A DNA stretch of 64,000 nt from Desulfuromonadales bacterium (GTDB taxonomy: Bacteria > Desulfobacterota > Desulfuromonadia > Geobacterales > Pseudopelobacteraceae): NCBI GenBank assembly GCA_016650295.1, contig JAENWA010000063.1:1-64000 (forward strand), given 5' to 3'. The translations under genes and the position numbers were made by a program. Within the stretch, counting starts at the first letter, position 1, and each line of letters starts with the position of its first letter. Below the pieces are notes generated by a model. That model was not told the DNA's origin. It ran no database searches and saw only the letters and a program-made list of their open reading frames with translations. Of the stretch, positions 8,661-16,723 are shown piece after piece.

Positions 8661-10070
8661 ATGAGTTATGAAAACAAACATCCTGTTGTACTGGCGCTGG
8701 CGGTCGGAATCTGGATCTCTGCTGCTGTTGCCTTCGCTGCAGAGCCTGGCGCTCCGGCAGCAAAGCCGACCATTGCAAAAATCTGCACCACCTGTCACAA
8801 GGCTGAAACGGGCGCTGTTCGCGGCTATTTTGATGGCGTGTCGTTCAAGGTCAAAACCATCCAGGTGAAGATCGATGATGCCACTGAGTTGATTACGTTT
8901 GATGAAGACGATATTAAGGTAATAAACGGCGCCGGCAAGACCGGTGACGGTGAGTTTTTGAAAGACAACCTGATTAAAAGAGGGCATGAAATCAAGGTTG
9001 AATACACGGAGAAGAACGGTGTCAAGACGGCTGTCAGGTTGATTGAAAAACCGCCGGTCAAGGTGTCGGAAGAGCTGATGATAAAAACAGCGGATATTGA
9101 AAAACTTGTCGCCCAGGGCCCGGAAAAGAGGAAATATTATCTCTTCGATACGCGCCCGCTGCCGCGCTTCCAGGAAGGATCTATCCCCACGGCCGTCAAC
9201 CTTCCTTACCCTGCATTCGACAAACTGGCTGAAATGTTGCTGCCGAAGGACAAGAGCGCCCTGGTTATTTTCTACTGCGCCGGTCCAACCTGCAGTATGA
9301 GCCCCGGTTCTGCCGCCAAAGCACAAAAAATGGGCTATACCAACCTGAAGGTCTACAAGGACGGCATGCCGGGATGGCTGGACAAGAACTACGGCATTAT
9401 CTCAACCCAGTTCCTGAAAGAGGCCTGGATTGATAAAGATATCCCTCATGTTCTGCTTGATGCTCGTGCCTCAAAAGAGGCCGGCAAAGGATTTATCAAG
9501 GGTGCTGTCGCTTTTCCTGGCAAACAGGTTGCCAAGCTTGTCAAAGGTCTTGACGTCAAGAAAAACGCCCCGATCATGGTGTATGACCAGAAGGGTGGCA
9601 AGGATGCCAGAGCCGTTGCATCGGCCCTGGTCAAGGCCGGATTCAAAAAGGTGCTGGTGCTGACCGGCGGTTTAGAAGCCTGGCAGGCAGCCAACTATGA
9701 AGTTGCCGGCGGCAAGCTGACCGCAAAAGCGAGCTATGTACCCAAACCACGTCCGGGCGAGATTAATCCGGACGAGTTCAAGAAATTTGCAGCAGAACTT
9801 CCGGCCAACGTCATGATCATCGATGTTCGCAGCACACACGAAGGTCATGCCGGCATGCTCAAGACCGCCAAGCTGATCCCGGCCGAAGAAATCAAAGACC
9901 GTCTGACTGAAATACCCAAGGACAAGTTGGTCGTGCTCTACTGTAATACCGGTGTCATAGCCGAGGTGTCCTATCACACCCTCAGGGAACTGGGGTACAC
10001 CAATGTCAAATTTGTCGATGCCAAGACAGTATTCGAAAAAAACGGCAGCTACACAATTTCAAAGGATTGA
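8661..10070 (+). CDS. exported triple-rhodanese protein with one c-type heme motif, ExtH-like
   Basis: A 469-residue protein. A signal peptide (about residues 1-27) is followed by one CxxCH motif (ICTTCHK, near residue 42). A beta-rich linker domain follows to about 160. Three rhodanese domains come next. Domain 1 (YYLFDTRPLPRF ... FYCAGPTCSMS) and domain 3 (MIIDVRSTHEG ... LYCNTGVIAE) keep the loop Cys. Domain 2 (HVLLDARASKE ... MVYDQKGGKDA) lacks it and is likely structural. Rhodaneses move or bind sulfane sulfur or selenium. The start at 8661 has GGGAGG upstream. With the porin and small protein before it, this looks like an ExtH-type component. A heme on a rhodanese is unusual and suggests direct electron delivery. 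No lipobox was found. Confidence 0.8.
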   Translation: MSYENKHPVVLALAVGIWISAAVAFAAEPGAPAAKPTIAKICTTCHKAETGAVRGYFDGVSFKVKTIQVKIDDATELITFDEDDIKVINGAGKTGDGEFLKDNLIKRGHEIKVEYTEKNGVKTAVRLIEKPPVKVSEELMIKTADIEKLVAQGPEKRKYYLFDTRPLPRFQEGSIPTAVNLPYPAFDKLAEMLLPKDKSALVIFYCAGPTCSMSPGSAAKAQKMGYTNLKVYKDGMPGWLDKNYGIISTQFLKEAWIDKDIPHVLLDARASKEAGKGFIKGAVAFPGKQVAKLVKGLDVKKNAPIMVYDQKGGKDARAVASALVKAGFKKVLVLTGGLEAWQAANYEVAGGKLTAKASYVPKPRPGEINPDEFKKFAAELPANVMIIDVRSTHEGHAGMLKTAKLIPAEEIKDRLTEIPKDKLVVLYCNTGVIAEVSYHTLRELGYTNVKFVDAKTVFEKNGSYTISKD

Positions 10071-10258
10071 CTTTGTAATACATTCAATCTCGACCAGCTG
10101 GCTGGAATTGCACGCCTGATTTACTCAAGCACTTGGAGTCTTTTTATTTATCAGAAAACATTCATAAATGTATATACATGGAAATAGCGCTGTATTGGCC
10201 TGGCATTAGTTACTAAAAGTTTTCAATAAATATGTCTGAGATTGAAAGGAAATGAAAC

Positions 10259-11626
10259 ATGTCCGGAAAGATAACAGTGATCATGCTGGGATGCGCCTTG
10301 CTGGCAGCAACTGTTCAGGCCAAGGAGCATCCGGGAAAAGAGCAGATACTCAAGGAGGGCTATCAGGGACCAAAAACTTGTGAAACATGCCATCCCGGCA
10401 AGGCCAGGGAGTTTTTGGGAACGGTGCATTGGAAGCATGCCTCAAAGGTTGATCACGTCGATAACATTGACCCCAACGAAGAGTACGGCATGAAAAACCG
10501 TATCTATACGATGTGCAACGGTAGCGATATCGTCAACAACCTCAAGGAAGTGCCGCCGAACGCGCTCGGCAAGACCAAGTTTACCGGCTGCAATACCTGC
10601 CACCCGGGCGATCATAGCAGCGATGTCGGCAGTACCGGTCCCCAGGCGGAACAGGCGATAGATTGCCTGATATGCCATTCTTTCAAGTATGACTTCAGCA
10701 AGAGAAAAGCGGTCAAGAGTGAAGACGGCAAGGTTGTGATGACCCAGGATCGCAGCACCGAGGCAGCAGCCAACATCGGCCGGCCGACCATCAAGAATTG
10801 TATGGCCTGTCACGAGGCCGCCGGCGGCGGAGCCATGATCAAGCGTGGATTTTCCATGGCCCAGAAGGACGAGGTTCACGTAACCAAGGGCATCATCTGC
10901 GTAGACTGTCATCAGGTGAAAAACCACAGATTTCCCACCGGTCGCGATCCCAACAACTGGGCTAATGACGGTATCTATATGACCTGTGTCGGTGAATGCC
11001 ACAGCGTCACACCGCATAAGGATGCCGATTACAACAGGCATATCGCAAAGATTGCCTGCCAGACCTGCCATATCCCGAAGACCGGCGGCGCTTTCTCCAA
11101 AGACTTCACCAAGTGGGAGAAGCAATCCAACGGTTTTTACGAGCCTTCCACCTTGAAGCGCGAGGTGAATGAAACTGCACCCGTGTACGCCTGGTACAAC
11201 CTGACGGTCAGTAATACTCCGCACTTTATAGGTCCCAAGGGGAGCAGAACGGATGGAAAAAGCAAGATTTACCCGTTCAAGATTTTCCAGGGTAAAGCCT
11301 ATTTCAACAAGAAGGACGGCAAGTTGCTGTCAATGGATTTCGCGTCGCCGATTGCAACCGGAGATACTCTGGCGGGTGTCGCCTCTGCCGCCAGGATTCT
11401 CGGTATCAAGGAGTATGAACCGGTTCCGGGATGGCAGACAATCTACTTTGGAAGCAACCACCAGGTTGCACCCAAAAACAAGGCGTTGAGCTGTGCCAAC
11501 TGTCATGCGCTCAATGGCGTGCTTAATTTTAAAGAGCTGGGGTACAGCCCGAAGGAAGTTGAGAAGCTTACCAACCCTGAACTTTATTTTGAAAAGCTGC
11601 TCAAGCTGCAGCAGGAGAACGAATAG
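10259..11626 (+). CDS. octaheme-like c-type cytochrome (7 CxxCH + 1 CxxxCH)
   Basis: A 455-residue periplasmic or surface cytochrome. A short signal peptide (MSGKITVIMLGCALLAATVQA) is followed by seven CxxCH motifs (CETCH, CNTCH, CLICH, CMACH, CVDCH, CQTCH, CANCH) and one CVGECH with three spacer residues. That gives eight possible hemes. The spacing recalls octaheme cytochromes of the tetrathionate/hydroxylamine reductase superfamily, but I see no CxxCK catalytic heme site, so an electron-transfer role is safer. AAAGGAAA precedes the start. It follows the rhodanese gene by 188 bp and is separated from the molybdoenzyme gene by a nested palindrome. Confidence 0.85.
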   Translation: MSGKITVIMLGCALLAATVQAKEHPGKEQILKEGYQGPKTCETCHPGKAREFLGTVHWKHASKVDHVDNIDPNEEYGMKNRIYTMCNGSDIVNNLKEVPPNALGKTKFTGCNTCHPGDHSSDVGSTGPQAEQAIDCLICHSFKYDFSKRKAVKSEDGKVVMTQDRSTEAAANIGRPTIKNCMACHEAAGGGAMIKRGFSMAQKDEVHVTKGIICVDCHQVKNHRFPTGRDPNNWANDGIYMTCVGECHSVTPHKDADYNRHIAKIACQTCHIPKTGGAFSKDFTKWEKQSNGFYEPSTLKREVNETAPVYAWYNLTVSNTPHFIGPKGSRTDGKSKIYPFKIFQGKAYFNKKDGKLLSMDFASPIATGDTLAGVASAARILGIKEYEPVPGWQTIYFGSNHQVAPKNKALSCANCHALNGVLNFKELGYSPKEVEKLTNPELYFEKLLKLQQENE

Positions 11627-11695
11627 TTTTCTGACTTCTCGTGAAGGGGCATGATTGTTTCACGCCCCAGGTTCTTTGCAACTCATTATTTCATC

Positions 11696-11795
11696 GTAGG
11701 TTGGGTTAGCTGCCTCATCGCGTAACCCAACAGCTTTGAATGTTGCCAGCTTGGTTATGTTGGGTTACGGCATACACCCGCCTAACCCAACCTAC
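11696..11795. repeat. nested palindromic element (REP-like)
   Basis: Outer arms GTAGGTTGGGTTAG (11696-11709) and CTAACCCAACCTAC (11782-11795) are perfect inverted repeats. Inner arms CGTAACCCAACA (11721-11732) and TGTTGGGTTACG (11759-11770) are also perfect. The roughly 100-bp unit sits between the octaheme-like cytochrome and the molybdoenzyme gene and could fold in mRNA and split the two expression units. Confidence 0.9.
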
Positions 11796-11863
11796 AAAAG
11801 CAACGAAAGAAATCCTTATCACAGATATCTTCTAACATCCCGGTCTTCCATAGGAGGTAAATC

Positions 11864-14062
11864 GTGTCGCCAAAATTCTCTCGAAGAACTTTTTTCAAGG
11901 TTTCAGGTGCAGCCACAGCGGGTTTGACCGTAGCTGCTACATTACCTAAAAAGTTCCTCTCCTGGGCCGAAGAGGCCGGCCAGAAAGATATGAAGCAGAT
12001 CCCCACCTTCTGCGAGCTCTGTTTCTGGAACTGCGGCTTGATCGCCAAGGTGGAAAACAACAAGGTCGTCAAGGTCGATGGAAACCCGCTCAGCCTGCGC
12101 GGCCGCGGTCGTCTCTGCGGCCGTGGCAATGCAGCACTGGGGGCGCTGTACGACCCGGACCGCCTCAAGTATCCGATGATCAATACCGGCAAGCGCGGGG
12201 AACCTGTCTGGAAGCGGGCCAGCTGGGATGAGGCACTGGGACTGATTGCAGAAAAGATGAATGTCATCAAGCAAAAGTACGGTGCGGAGTCCATGGCGCT
12301 GTTTTCGCATGGAACCGGTGGAGCTTTCTGGAAGCACCTGCTCAAGGCCTATGGCTGCAGCAACTATACCGCGCCCTCGTTTGCCCAGTGTCGCGGTCCT
12401 CGTGATATGGGGTTTTACCTGACCTACGGTTCGGATGTCGGTTCGCCTGAATACTATGATTTCAGCAAAAGCAAATACATAGTCCTGCTCGGCTCGCACC
12501 TGGGAGAGAATGCCCATAACAGCCAGGTGCAGGACATCATGAGCGGCCTGGCCGATGGCGCACGGTTGACAGTGGTAGATCCGCGCCTCTCCAATATTGC
12601 CTCCAAGGCCGACCACTGGCTGCCGATCAAGCCGGCCAGCGATCTGGCGCTGCTTCTGGCCTGGATCAGGATCATCATTGAGGAGGGGTTGTACGACAAG
12701 GAGTATATCGCGAAATACGCCTCCGGATTCGACGAACTGCGGGCAGCTGTGCAGCAGTATACCCCGGAGTGGGCCGAGTCCGAGACAACCATCGCGAGTG
12801 ATACCATCGTCAAGGTGGCCCGCGAGATGGGCAGGAATTCCCCGCATGTCTGTGTCGGCGCCGGTCGCTACGCCGTCTGGTATGGTGACGATACCCAGCG
12901 CAGCCGGGCCATTGCCATACTCAATGCCCTGCTCGGTTCCTGGGGGCGCGAAGGCGGTTATTTCTTTCCAGCCAAGGGTGGTGTGCCCGAATATCCCGGA
13001 CTGCCGGACTACCCGCCCCACGAAGAGGTACCCAAGCTGGATGACGCCTATCCGTTTGCCGCACTGCAGACGACGACCTCCATCAAGCAGGCCTCCATCA
13101 GCGGTAAGCCGCACCCGATCAAGGGGTGGTTCATCTACGGCTGCAACCTGATGAAGACCATGCCGGACAAGCAAGAGACCATCAAGGCCCTGCAGAACCT
13201 TGACCTGGTGGTCGCCATTGATGTACTGCCGGCCGAAATCATCGCTTGGGCTGATATCGTCCTGCCGGAGTGTACCTACATGGAGCGCTACGATAATATC
13301 AACGTGGGCAAATTCAAGGATCTGGAGATATCCCTGCGTCAGCCGACGGTTGAACCGCTCTGGGAGTCCAGGCCGTCCTGGTGGATGACCAGGGAACTGG
13401 GTAACAAGCTTGGCCTGGCGGCCTACTTTCCCTGGAAGGATGGCGAGGAGTACCTGGCCAAACGCTGCGAGTCGGGTGGCATTGACTTTGCCGAACTCAA
13501 GAAAAAGGGTGTCCTTGTCAAGACCGACACGTCGTCCCCCTACATCACCGCCGATAGCCAACCCGAGTTCGGGACCCCTTCCGGCAAGATCGAGCTGTAT
13601 TCAAAGCAGCTGGAGGAGAAGGGTTTTGATCCCGTGCCAAAATACACCCGCCATCCCCAGCCGCCGGCCGGCTACTTCCGCCTGCTGTTCGGGCGGTCGT
13701 CCCTGCATACCTTCTCCCGGACCACCAACAACTTCATGTTGACCGACCTGCAGAAGGAAAACGCGCTCTGGATGAATGCAAAAAAAGGGAAAGAACTGGG
13801 ACTGACAAACGGGGAATATGTCTCGCTGATCAACCAGGACGGGGTCGCGGCGCCCGGCCGGATCAAGGTCAAGCTGACCCAGCGTATGCGCGATGATGCC
13901 GTCTACATGTACCACGGCTTCGGCGTTCATGCCAAAGGGATGACCCGCGCCAATAACCAGGGGATAGCCGATGATGACCTGATCTCGAAATATGTCATTG
14001 ACCCGATCATGGGCGGCACCGCCATGCGCGGAAATTTTGTCAAGATTGTGAAGGGGGCCTGA
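11864..14062 (+). CDS. Tat-exported molybdopterin oxidoreductase catalytic subunit (PsrA/PhsA-like)
   Basis: A 732-residue DMSO-reductase-family enzyme with Mo-bis-MGD. Residues 6-14 carry the twin-arginine motif SRRTFFKVS, so it is folded before export. Cys 50, 53, 57 and 85 (CELCFWNCG ... RLCGRG) are the N-terminal [4Fe-4S] ligands. Cys 176 in YTAPSFAQCRGP lies where the molybdenum ligand is expected, as in polysulfide, thiosulfate, arsenate and some selenate reductases. The C-terminal MopB-binding domain is present. It starts with GTG after TAGGAGGT. The NrfD/PsrC and ferredoxin subunits follow with 1-2 bp gaps, giving a complete three-subunit reductase. The substrate is not known; sulfur, selenium, tellurium or arsenic oxyanions are the sensible candidates. 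Confidence 0.9.
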   Translation: MSPKFSRRTFFKVSGAATAGLTVAATLPKKFLSWAEEAGQKDMKQIPTFCELCFWNCGLIAKVENNKVVKVDGNPLSLRGRGRLCGRGNAALGALYDPDRLKYPMINTGKRGEPVWKRASWDEALGLIAEKMNVIKQKYGAESMALFSHGTGGAFWKHLLKAYGCSNYTAPSFAQCRGPRDMGFYLTYGSDVGSPEYYDFSKSKYIVLLGSHLGENAHNSQVQDIMSGLADGARLTVVDPRLSNIASKADHWLPIKPASDLALLLAWIRIIIEEGLYDKEYIAKYASGFDELRAAVQQYTPEWAESETTIASDTIVKVAREMGRNSPHVCVGAGRYAVWYGDDTQRSRAIAILNALLGSWGREGGYFFPAKGGVPEYPGLPDYPPHEEVPKLDDAYPFAALQTTTSIKQASISGKPHPIKGWFIYGCNLMKTMPDKQETIKALQNLDLVVAIDVLPAEIIAWADIVLPECTYMERYDNINVGKFKDLEISLRQPTVEPLWESRPSWWMTRELGNKLGLAAYFPWKDGEEYLAKRCESGGIDFAELKKKGVLVKTDTSSPYITADSQPEFGTPSGKIELYSKQLEEKGFDPVPKYTRHPQPPAGYFRLLFGRSSLHTFSRTTNNFMLTDLQKENALWMNAKKGKELGLTNGEYVSLINQDGVAAPGRIKVKLTQRMRDDAVYMYHGFGVHAKGMTRANNQGIADDDLISKYVIDPIMGGTAMRGNFVKIVKGA

Positions 14063-14063
14063 T

Positions 14064-15221
14064 ATGCAGCTATTCGGAGTTCTCATTCCCGAAAAGAAAC
14101 AGCTTCTCGCCACGGCGACGGATGTGGTCAAGGGAAGAGCCGGCCTGTCACTGTATGCATCCCTGTTCGGCCTGGCGATCGGATTCTACGCCATCGCCGC
14201 CATCTTCATCCAGGGGCACGCCCATACCATCAACACCTCCAACCTGGTCCCCTGGGGGCTGCAGATATCCACCTATGTCTATTTTGCGCTGCTCAGCACC
14301 GGCTGCACCTTTGTCAATTTCTTCGGCCACGTCTTCTTTGAAAAGCAGTACCGGCCCTTTGCCTCGCGGATCATCTTTGTCGGCATTATTACTGCCGTGG
14401 CGGCCTTCTTCTCCCTGGCAACCGAGATGGGGCACATCGAGCGGATGTACAACTTTCTGCTGTATCCAAACCCCAAGTCTCCCATGTTCTGGATGGCCAT
14501 CTGGTATACCTGTTACCTGATCGCCATCACCTGGGAATACATCAATATCCAGACCAACCGGCATTCCAACCGGGTCATGTGGGGGGCGTTTTTTGTCGCA
14601 ATCTTTACTCACAGTACCCTGGGAAGCCTGCTGGGGTCGGTCAGTTCGCGTGTCTACTACTACAGCGCGCTGATGCCGATCTACTTCCTGTTTATCGCCT
14701 TCCTGACCGGCTGTTCACTTACGACCATCATTGCTGCCATGACGGTCAAACAGCAGAAACTGAATGAGAACTACCATCTGCATCCGTTTGTGACACTGCT
14801 CAAGATCGGATTGGGGCTGGCGCTCCTGATCACCTTCTGGCGCACCATGATCGGCCTTTCCGCTCACCTGGAGGGTTCCGAGGTGTTCTCGCTGACGCTG
14901 ATCAATAGCGTGCTGTTCGGAATCGTGGTGGTCATCATCATCCCCTACATCCTGCTCAAAATCGGCACAAGCGCCAACTGGCTGATCTTTGTGGGGCTCT
15001 TCATCATGGGCACCCAGCTCAAGGCCCGTAACGACCTGGTGATCGGCGCCTTCAAGATCCCGCTGTTCCGGGTCTACGACATGCCCGAGGTGGTGCACTA
15101 CGCACCTTCGATGTACGAGTACCTGGTGGTGGTAGCGTCGGCCTCGCTCGTGACGGTGATGTACATTGTTTTTGAACGTTCCGGCGTTTTTGAGGCCCGC
15201 GCCATCAAGGAGGACCACTGA
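14064..15221 (+). CDS. NrfD/PsrC-family membrane subunit
   Basis: A 385-residue integral membrane protein with about ten hydrophobic segments from residue 30 to 375. Family members anchor the molybdoenzyme and pass electrons between quinones and the ferredoxin subunit. Features seen include NLVPWGLQISTYVYFALLST in the second helix pair and a polar loop at YPNPKSPMFWMAIWYTCYL. It starts one base after the catalytic gene ends and two bases precede the next gene, so the three are translated together. The PsrC subgroup rather than heme-bearing NarI types is indicated, since no heme-b His pattern stands out. Confidence 0.9.
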   Translation: MQLFGVLIPEKKQLLATATDVVKGRAGLSLYASLFGLAIGFYAIAAIFIQGHAHTINTSNLVPWGLQISTYVYFALLSTGCTFVNFFGHVFFEKQYRPFASRIIFVGIITAVAAFFSLATEMGHIERMYNFLLYPNPKSPMFWMAIWYTCYLIAITWEYINIQTNRHSNRVMWGAFFVAIFTHSTLGSLLGSVSSRVYYYSALMPIYFLFIAFLTGCSLTTIIAAMTVKQQKLNENYHLHPFVTLLKIGLGLALLITFWRTMIGLSAHLEGSEVFSLTLINSVLFGIVVVIIIPYILLKIGTSANWLIFVGLFIMGTQLKARNDLVIGAFKIPLFRVYDMPEVVHYAPSMYEYLVVVASASLVTVMYIVFERSGVFEARAIKEDH

Positions 15222-15223
15222 CC

Positions 15224-15940
15224 ATGGAACAGTTTGACGGTAAGGATATTCTGGATATCATGCACGTAGATTTGCAGCGGGCATTGAAAAAACCCCGCAA
15301 GGAGCGGCGCTGGGCCATGGCCATCGACCTGAAGAAGTGCATCGGCTGCCACGCCTGCACCACCGGCTGCATGTCCGAGAACCTGACTCCGCCCGAGATT
15401 CATTATCGCCCGGTCAAGGAAGAGGAGATCGGTGAGTTTCCCAACACCGGTATGCGTTTTCTGCCGCGTCCCTGCATGCAGTGTGATTCACCGACCTGCA
15501 CGCCGGTCTGCCCGGTGACAGCCACCTACAAGCGGGATGACGGCATCGTGGTCATCGATTACGAAAAGTGCATCGGCTGCCGCTATTGCCTGGTGGCCTG
15601 CCCCTACGGCGCCCGCTCGGCCGATATGGGGCATTATTTCACCGGCGATTTTCACGGCAAGACCTACGAGGTGGAGAACTCCGGCGAGTACGGCAAGTCC
15701 TACAAACGCAAGAGCCACTGGCATTCGCCCATCGGCAATGCCCGCAAATGTCATTTCTGCATCCATCGCATAGAAAAGGGTGAACTGACCCGCTGTACCA
15801 CCACCTGCCTGGGGAGTGCGACCTTTTTTGGCGATATCAACGATCCGCAGGCCTTGATCACCAGACTGATCTCCAGGCCAAACGTGTTCAGGTATAAGGA
15901 GGAGTTGGGGACGAAACCGATGGTATACTATATCTCGTAG
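15224..15940 (+). CDS. four-cluster ferredoxin subunit of the molybdoenzyme (PsrB/PhsB-like)
   Basis: A 238-residue iron-sulfur protein. Four Cys groups are visible: CIGCHACTTGC near residue 38, CMQCDSPTCTPVCP near 85, CIGCRYCLVACPYGA near 118, and CHFCIH with a later CTTTC near 175-190. This is the PsrB/DmsB/NrfC pattern of four [4Fe-4S] clusters that wire the catalytic subunit to the NrfD-type subunit. No signal peptide is present, so it probably travels with the Tat-exported catalytic subunit. It is tightly linked to both partners. Confidence 0.93.
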   Translation: MEQFDGKDILDIMHVDLQRALKKPRKERRWAMAIDLKKCIGCHACTTGCMSENLTPPEIHYRPVKEEEIGEFPNTGMRFLPRPCMQCDSPTCTPVCPVTATYKRDDGIVVIDYEKCIGCRYCLVACPYGARSADMGHYFTGDFHGKTYEVENSGEYGKSYKRKSHWHSPIGNARKCHFCIHRIEKGELTRCTTTCLGSATFFGDINDPQALITRLISRPNVFRYKEELGTKPMVYYIS

Positions 15941-15965
15941 TCGGAAATTGTTTTGGGGAGGGATC

Positions 15966-16310
15966 ATGAGATTGAAATTAATCCTGATAGCGACAATGTT
16001 ACTTGTATCAGTTTGCGGGATTGCCTACGGGGCCTCCATGCAGGATATCATCTACCAGGGTGACACGGCTTCCGACGCGGCGATATTCCATGGAGATCAG
16101 CACCTGAAGAGAGGCTTGAAATGTAATGATTGCCATAACAAGGAGATGTTTCCCGAAAAGAAAAAAGGGGCAACTGTCATAACCATGAAGGACATCCAGC
16201 AGGGTAGACTCTGTGGAAAATGCCATAACGGGAAGATCGCGTTCGGCATTGATCATCACTGCGACAGATGCCACCCCAGAAAAGGGCCTGACACGATTAT
16301 TTATGACTGA
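15966..16310 (+). CDS. triheme cytochrome c7-like protein
   Basis: A 114-residue exported protein. A signal peptide (RLKLILIATMLLVSVCGIAYG) is followed by three CxxCH motifs (CNDCH, CGKCH, CDRCH). The first heme is preceded by IFHGDQHLKRGLK, the F-x-H-x-x-H spacing used for distal ligands in c3/c7 cytochromes. Geobacter uses such small periplasmic cytochromes as electron shuttles between inner-membrane enzymes and outer-membrane conduits. GGGGAGGG precedes the Met at 15966, and it begins 25 bases after the ferredoxin subunit, so it probably belongs to the same operon. Confidence 0.88.
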   Translation: MRLKLILIATMLLVSVCGIAYGASMQDIIYQGDTASDAAIFHGDQHLKRGLKCNDCHNKEMFPEKKKGATVITMKDIQQGRLCGKCHNGKIAFGIDHHCDRCHPRKGPDTIIYD

Positions 16311-16414
16311 CCTTGACCAATTGAACCTATGGAATATTTCAGGTAAATCTTCTGATAACTGAACACATGCTTACGCCGGTTCGCCGGACACACACCACAA
16401 TAAGGAGAGAAGAC

Positions 16415-16651
16415 ATGAAGAAACTCGCAGTTATGATGGTTGCCGCCCTGATGGCCCTTAGCTTCGTAACGGTTGTACTGGCCGAAGAAAAGAAGGAAGA
16501 GAAACCAGTTGCTGAAAAAGCAGCAAAGAAGGATGTCAAGAAGGACAAAAAAGACTCCAAGAAAGTCGTAAAAAAGGACTCTAAAAAAGATGCCAAGAAG
16601 GAAGATGCCAAGCCGGCGGTCAAAGGGAAAAAGGAAGTTTCCGGCTGCTAG
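16415..16651 (+). CDS. small exported lysine-rich protein
   Basis: A 78-residue product with a good signal peptide (KKLAVMMVAALMALSFVTVVLA) and a mature part of about 55 residues that is nearly half Lys, with Asp, Glu, Ala and Val, in KKD/KKDSKK repeats. The last residue is Cys (KEVSGC). It would be a disordered, strongly basic periplasmic peptide. TAAGGAG precedes the chosen Met; the track start is 16 codons earlier. It is placed between two cytochrome genes on the same strand, so a role in binding acidic cytochromes or anions is imaginable. No family is recognised. Confidence 0.65.
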   Translation: MKKLAVMMVAALMALSFVTVVLAEEKKEEKPVAEKAAKKDVKKDKKDSKKVVKKDSKKDAKKEDAKPAVKGKKEVSGC

Positions 16652-16723
16652 GCACGTAGTATGGAGCAATAGTGGGCACGGGATTCTCGTGCCCCCTGTT
16701 TAGGGCTGAGAGGAGGAAACGTT

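Noticed and set aside
10259-11626. Octaheme tetrathionate or hydroxylamine reductase
   Set aside because: Heme number is similar, but no CxxCK catalytic heme site is visible, so an electron-transfer cytochrome is the safer call.
11942-13561. A 539-residue ORF opposite the molybdoenzyme
   Set aside because: Antisense shadow; its codons mirror the catalytic subunit and it has no family features.
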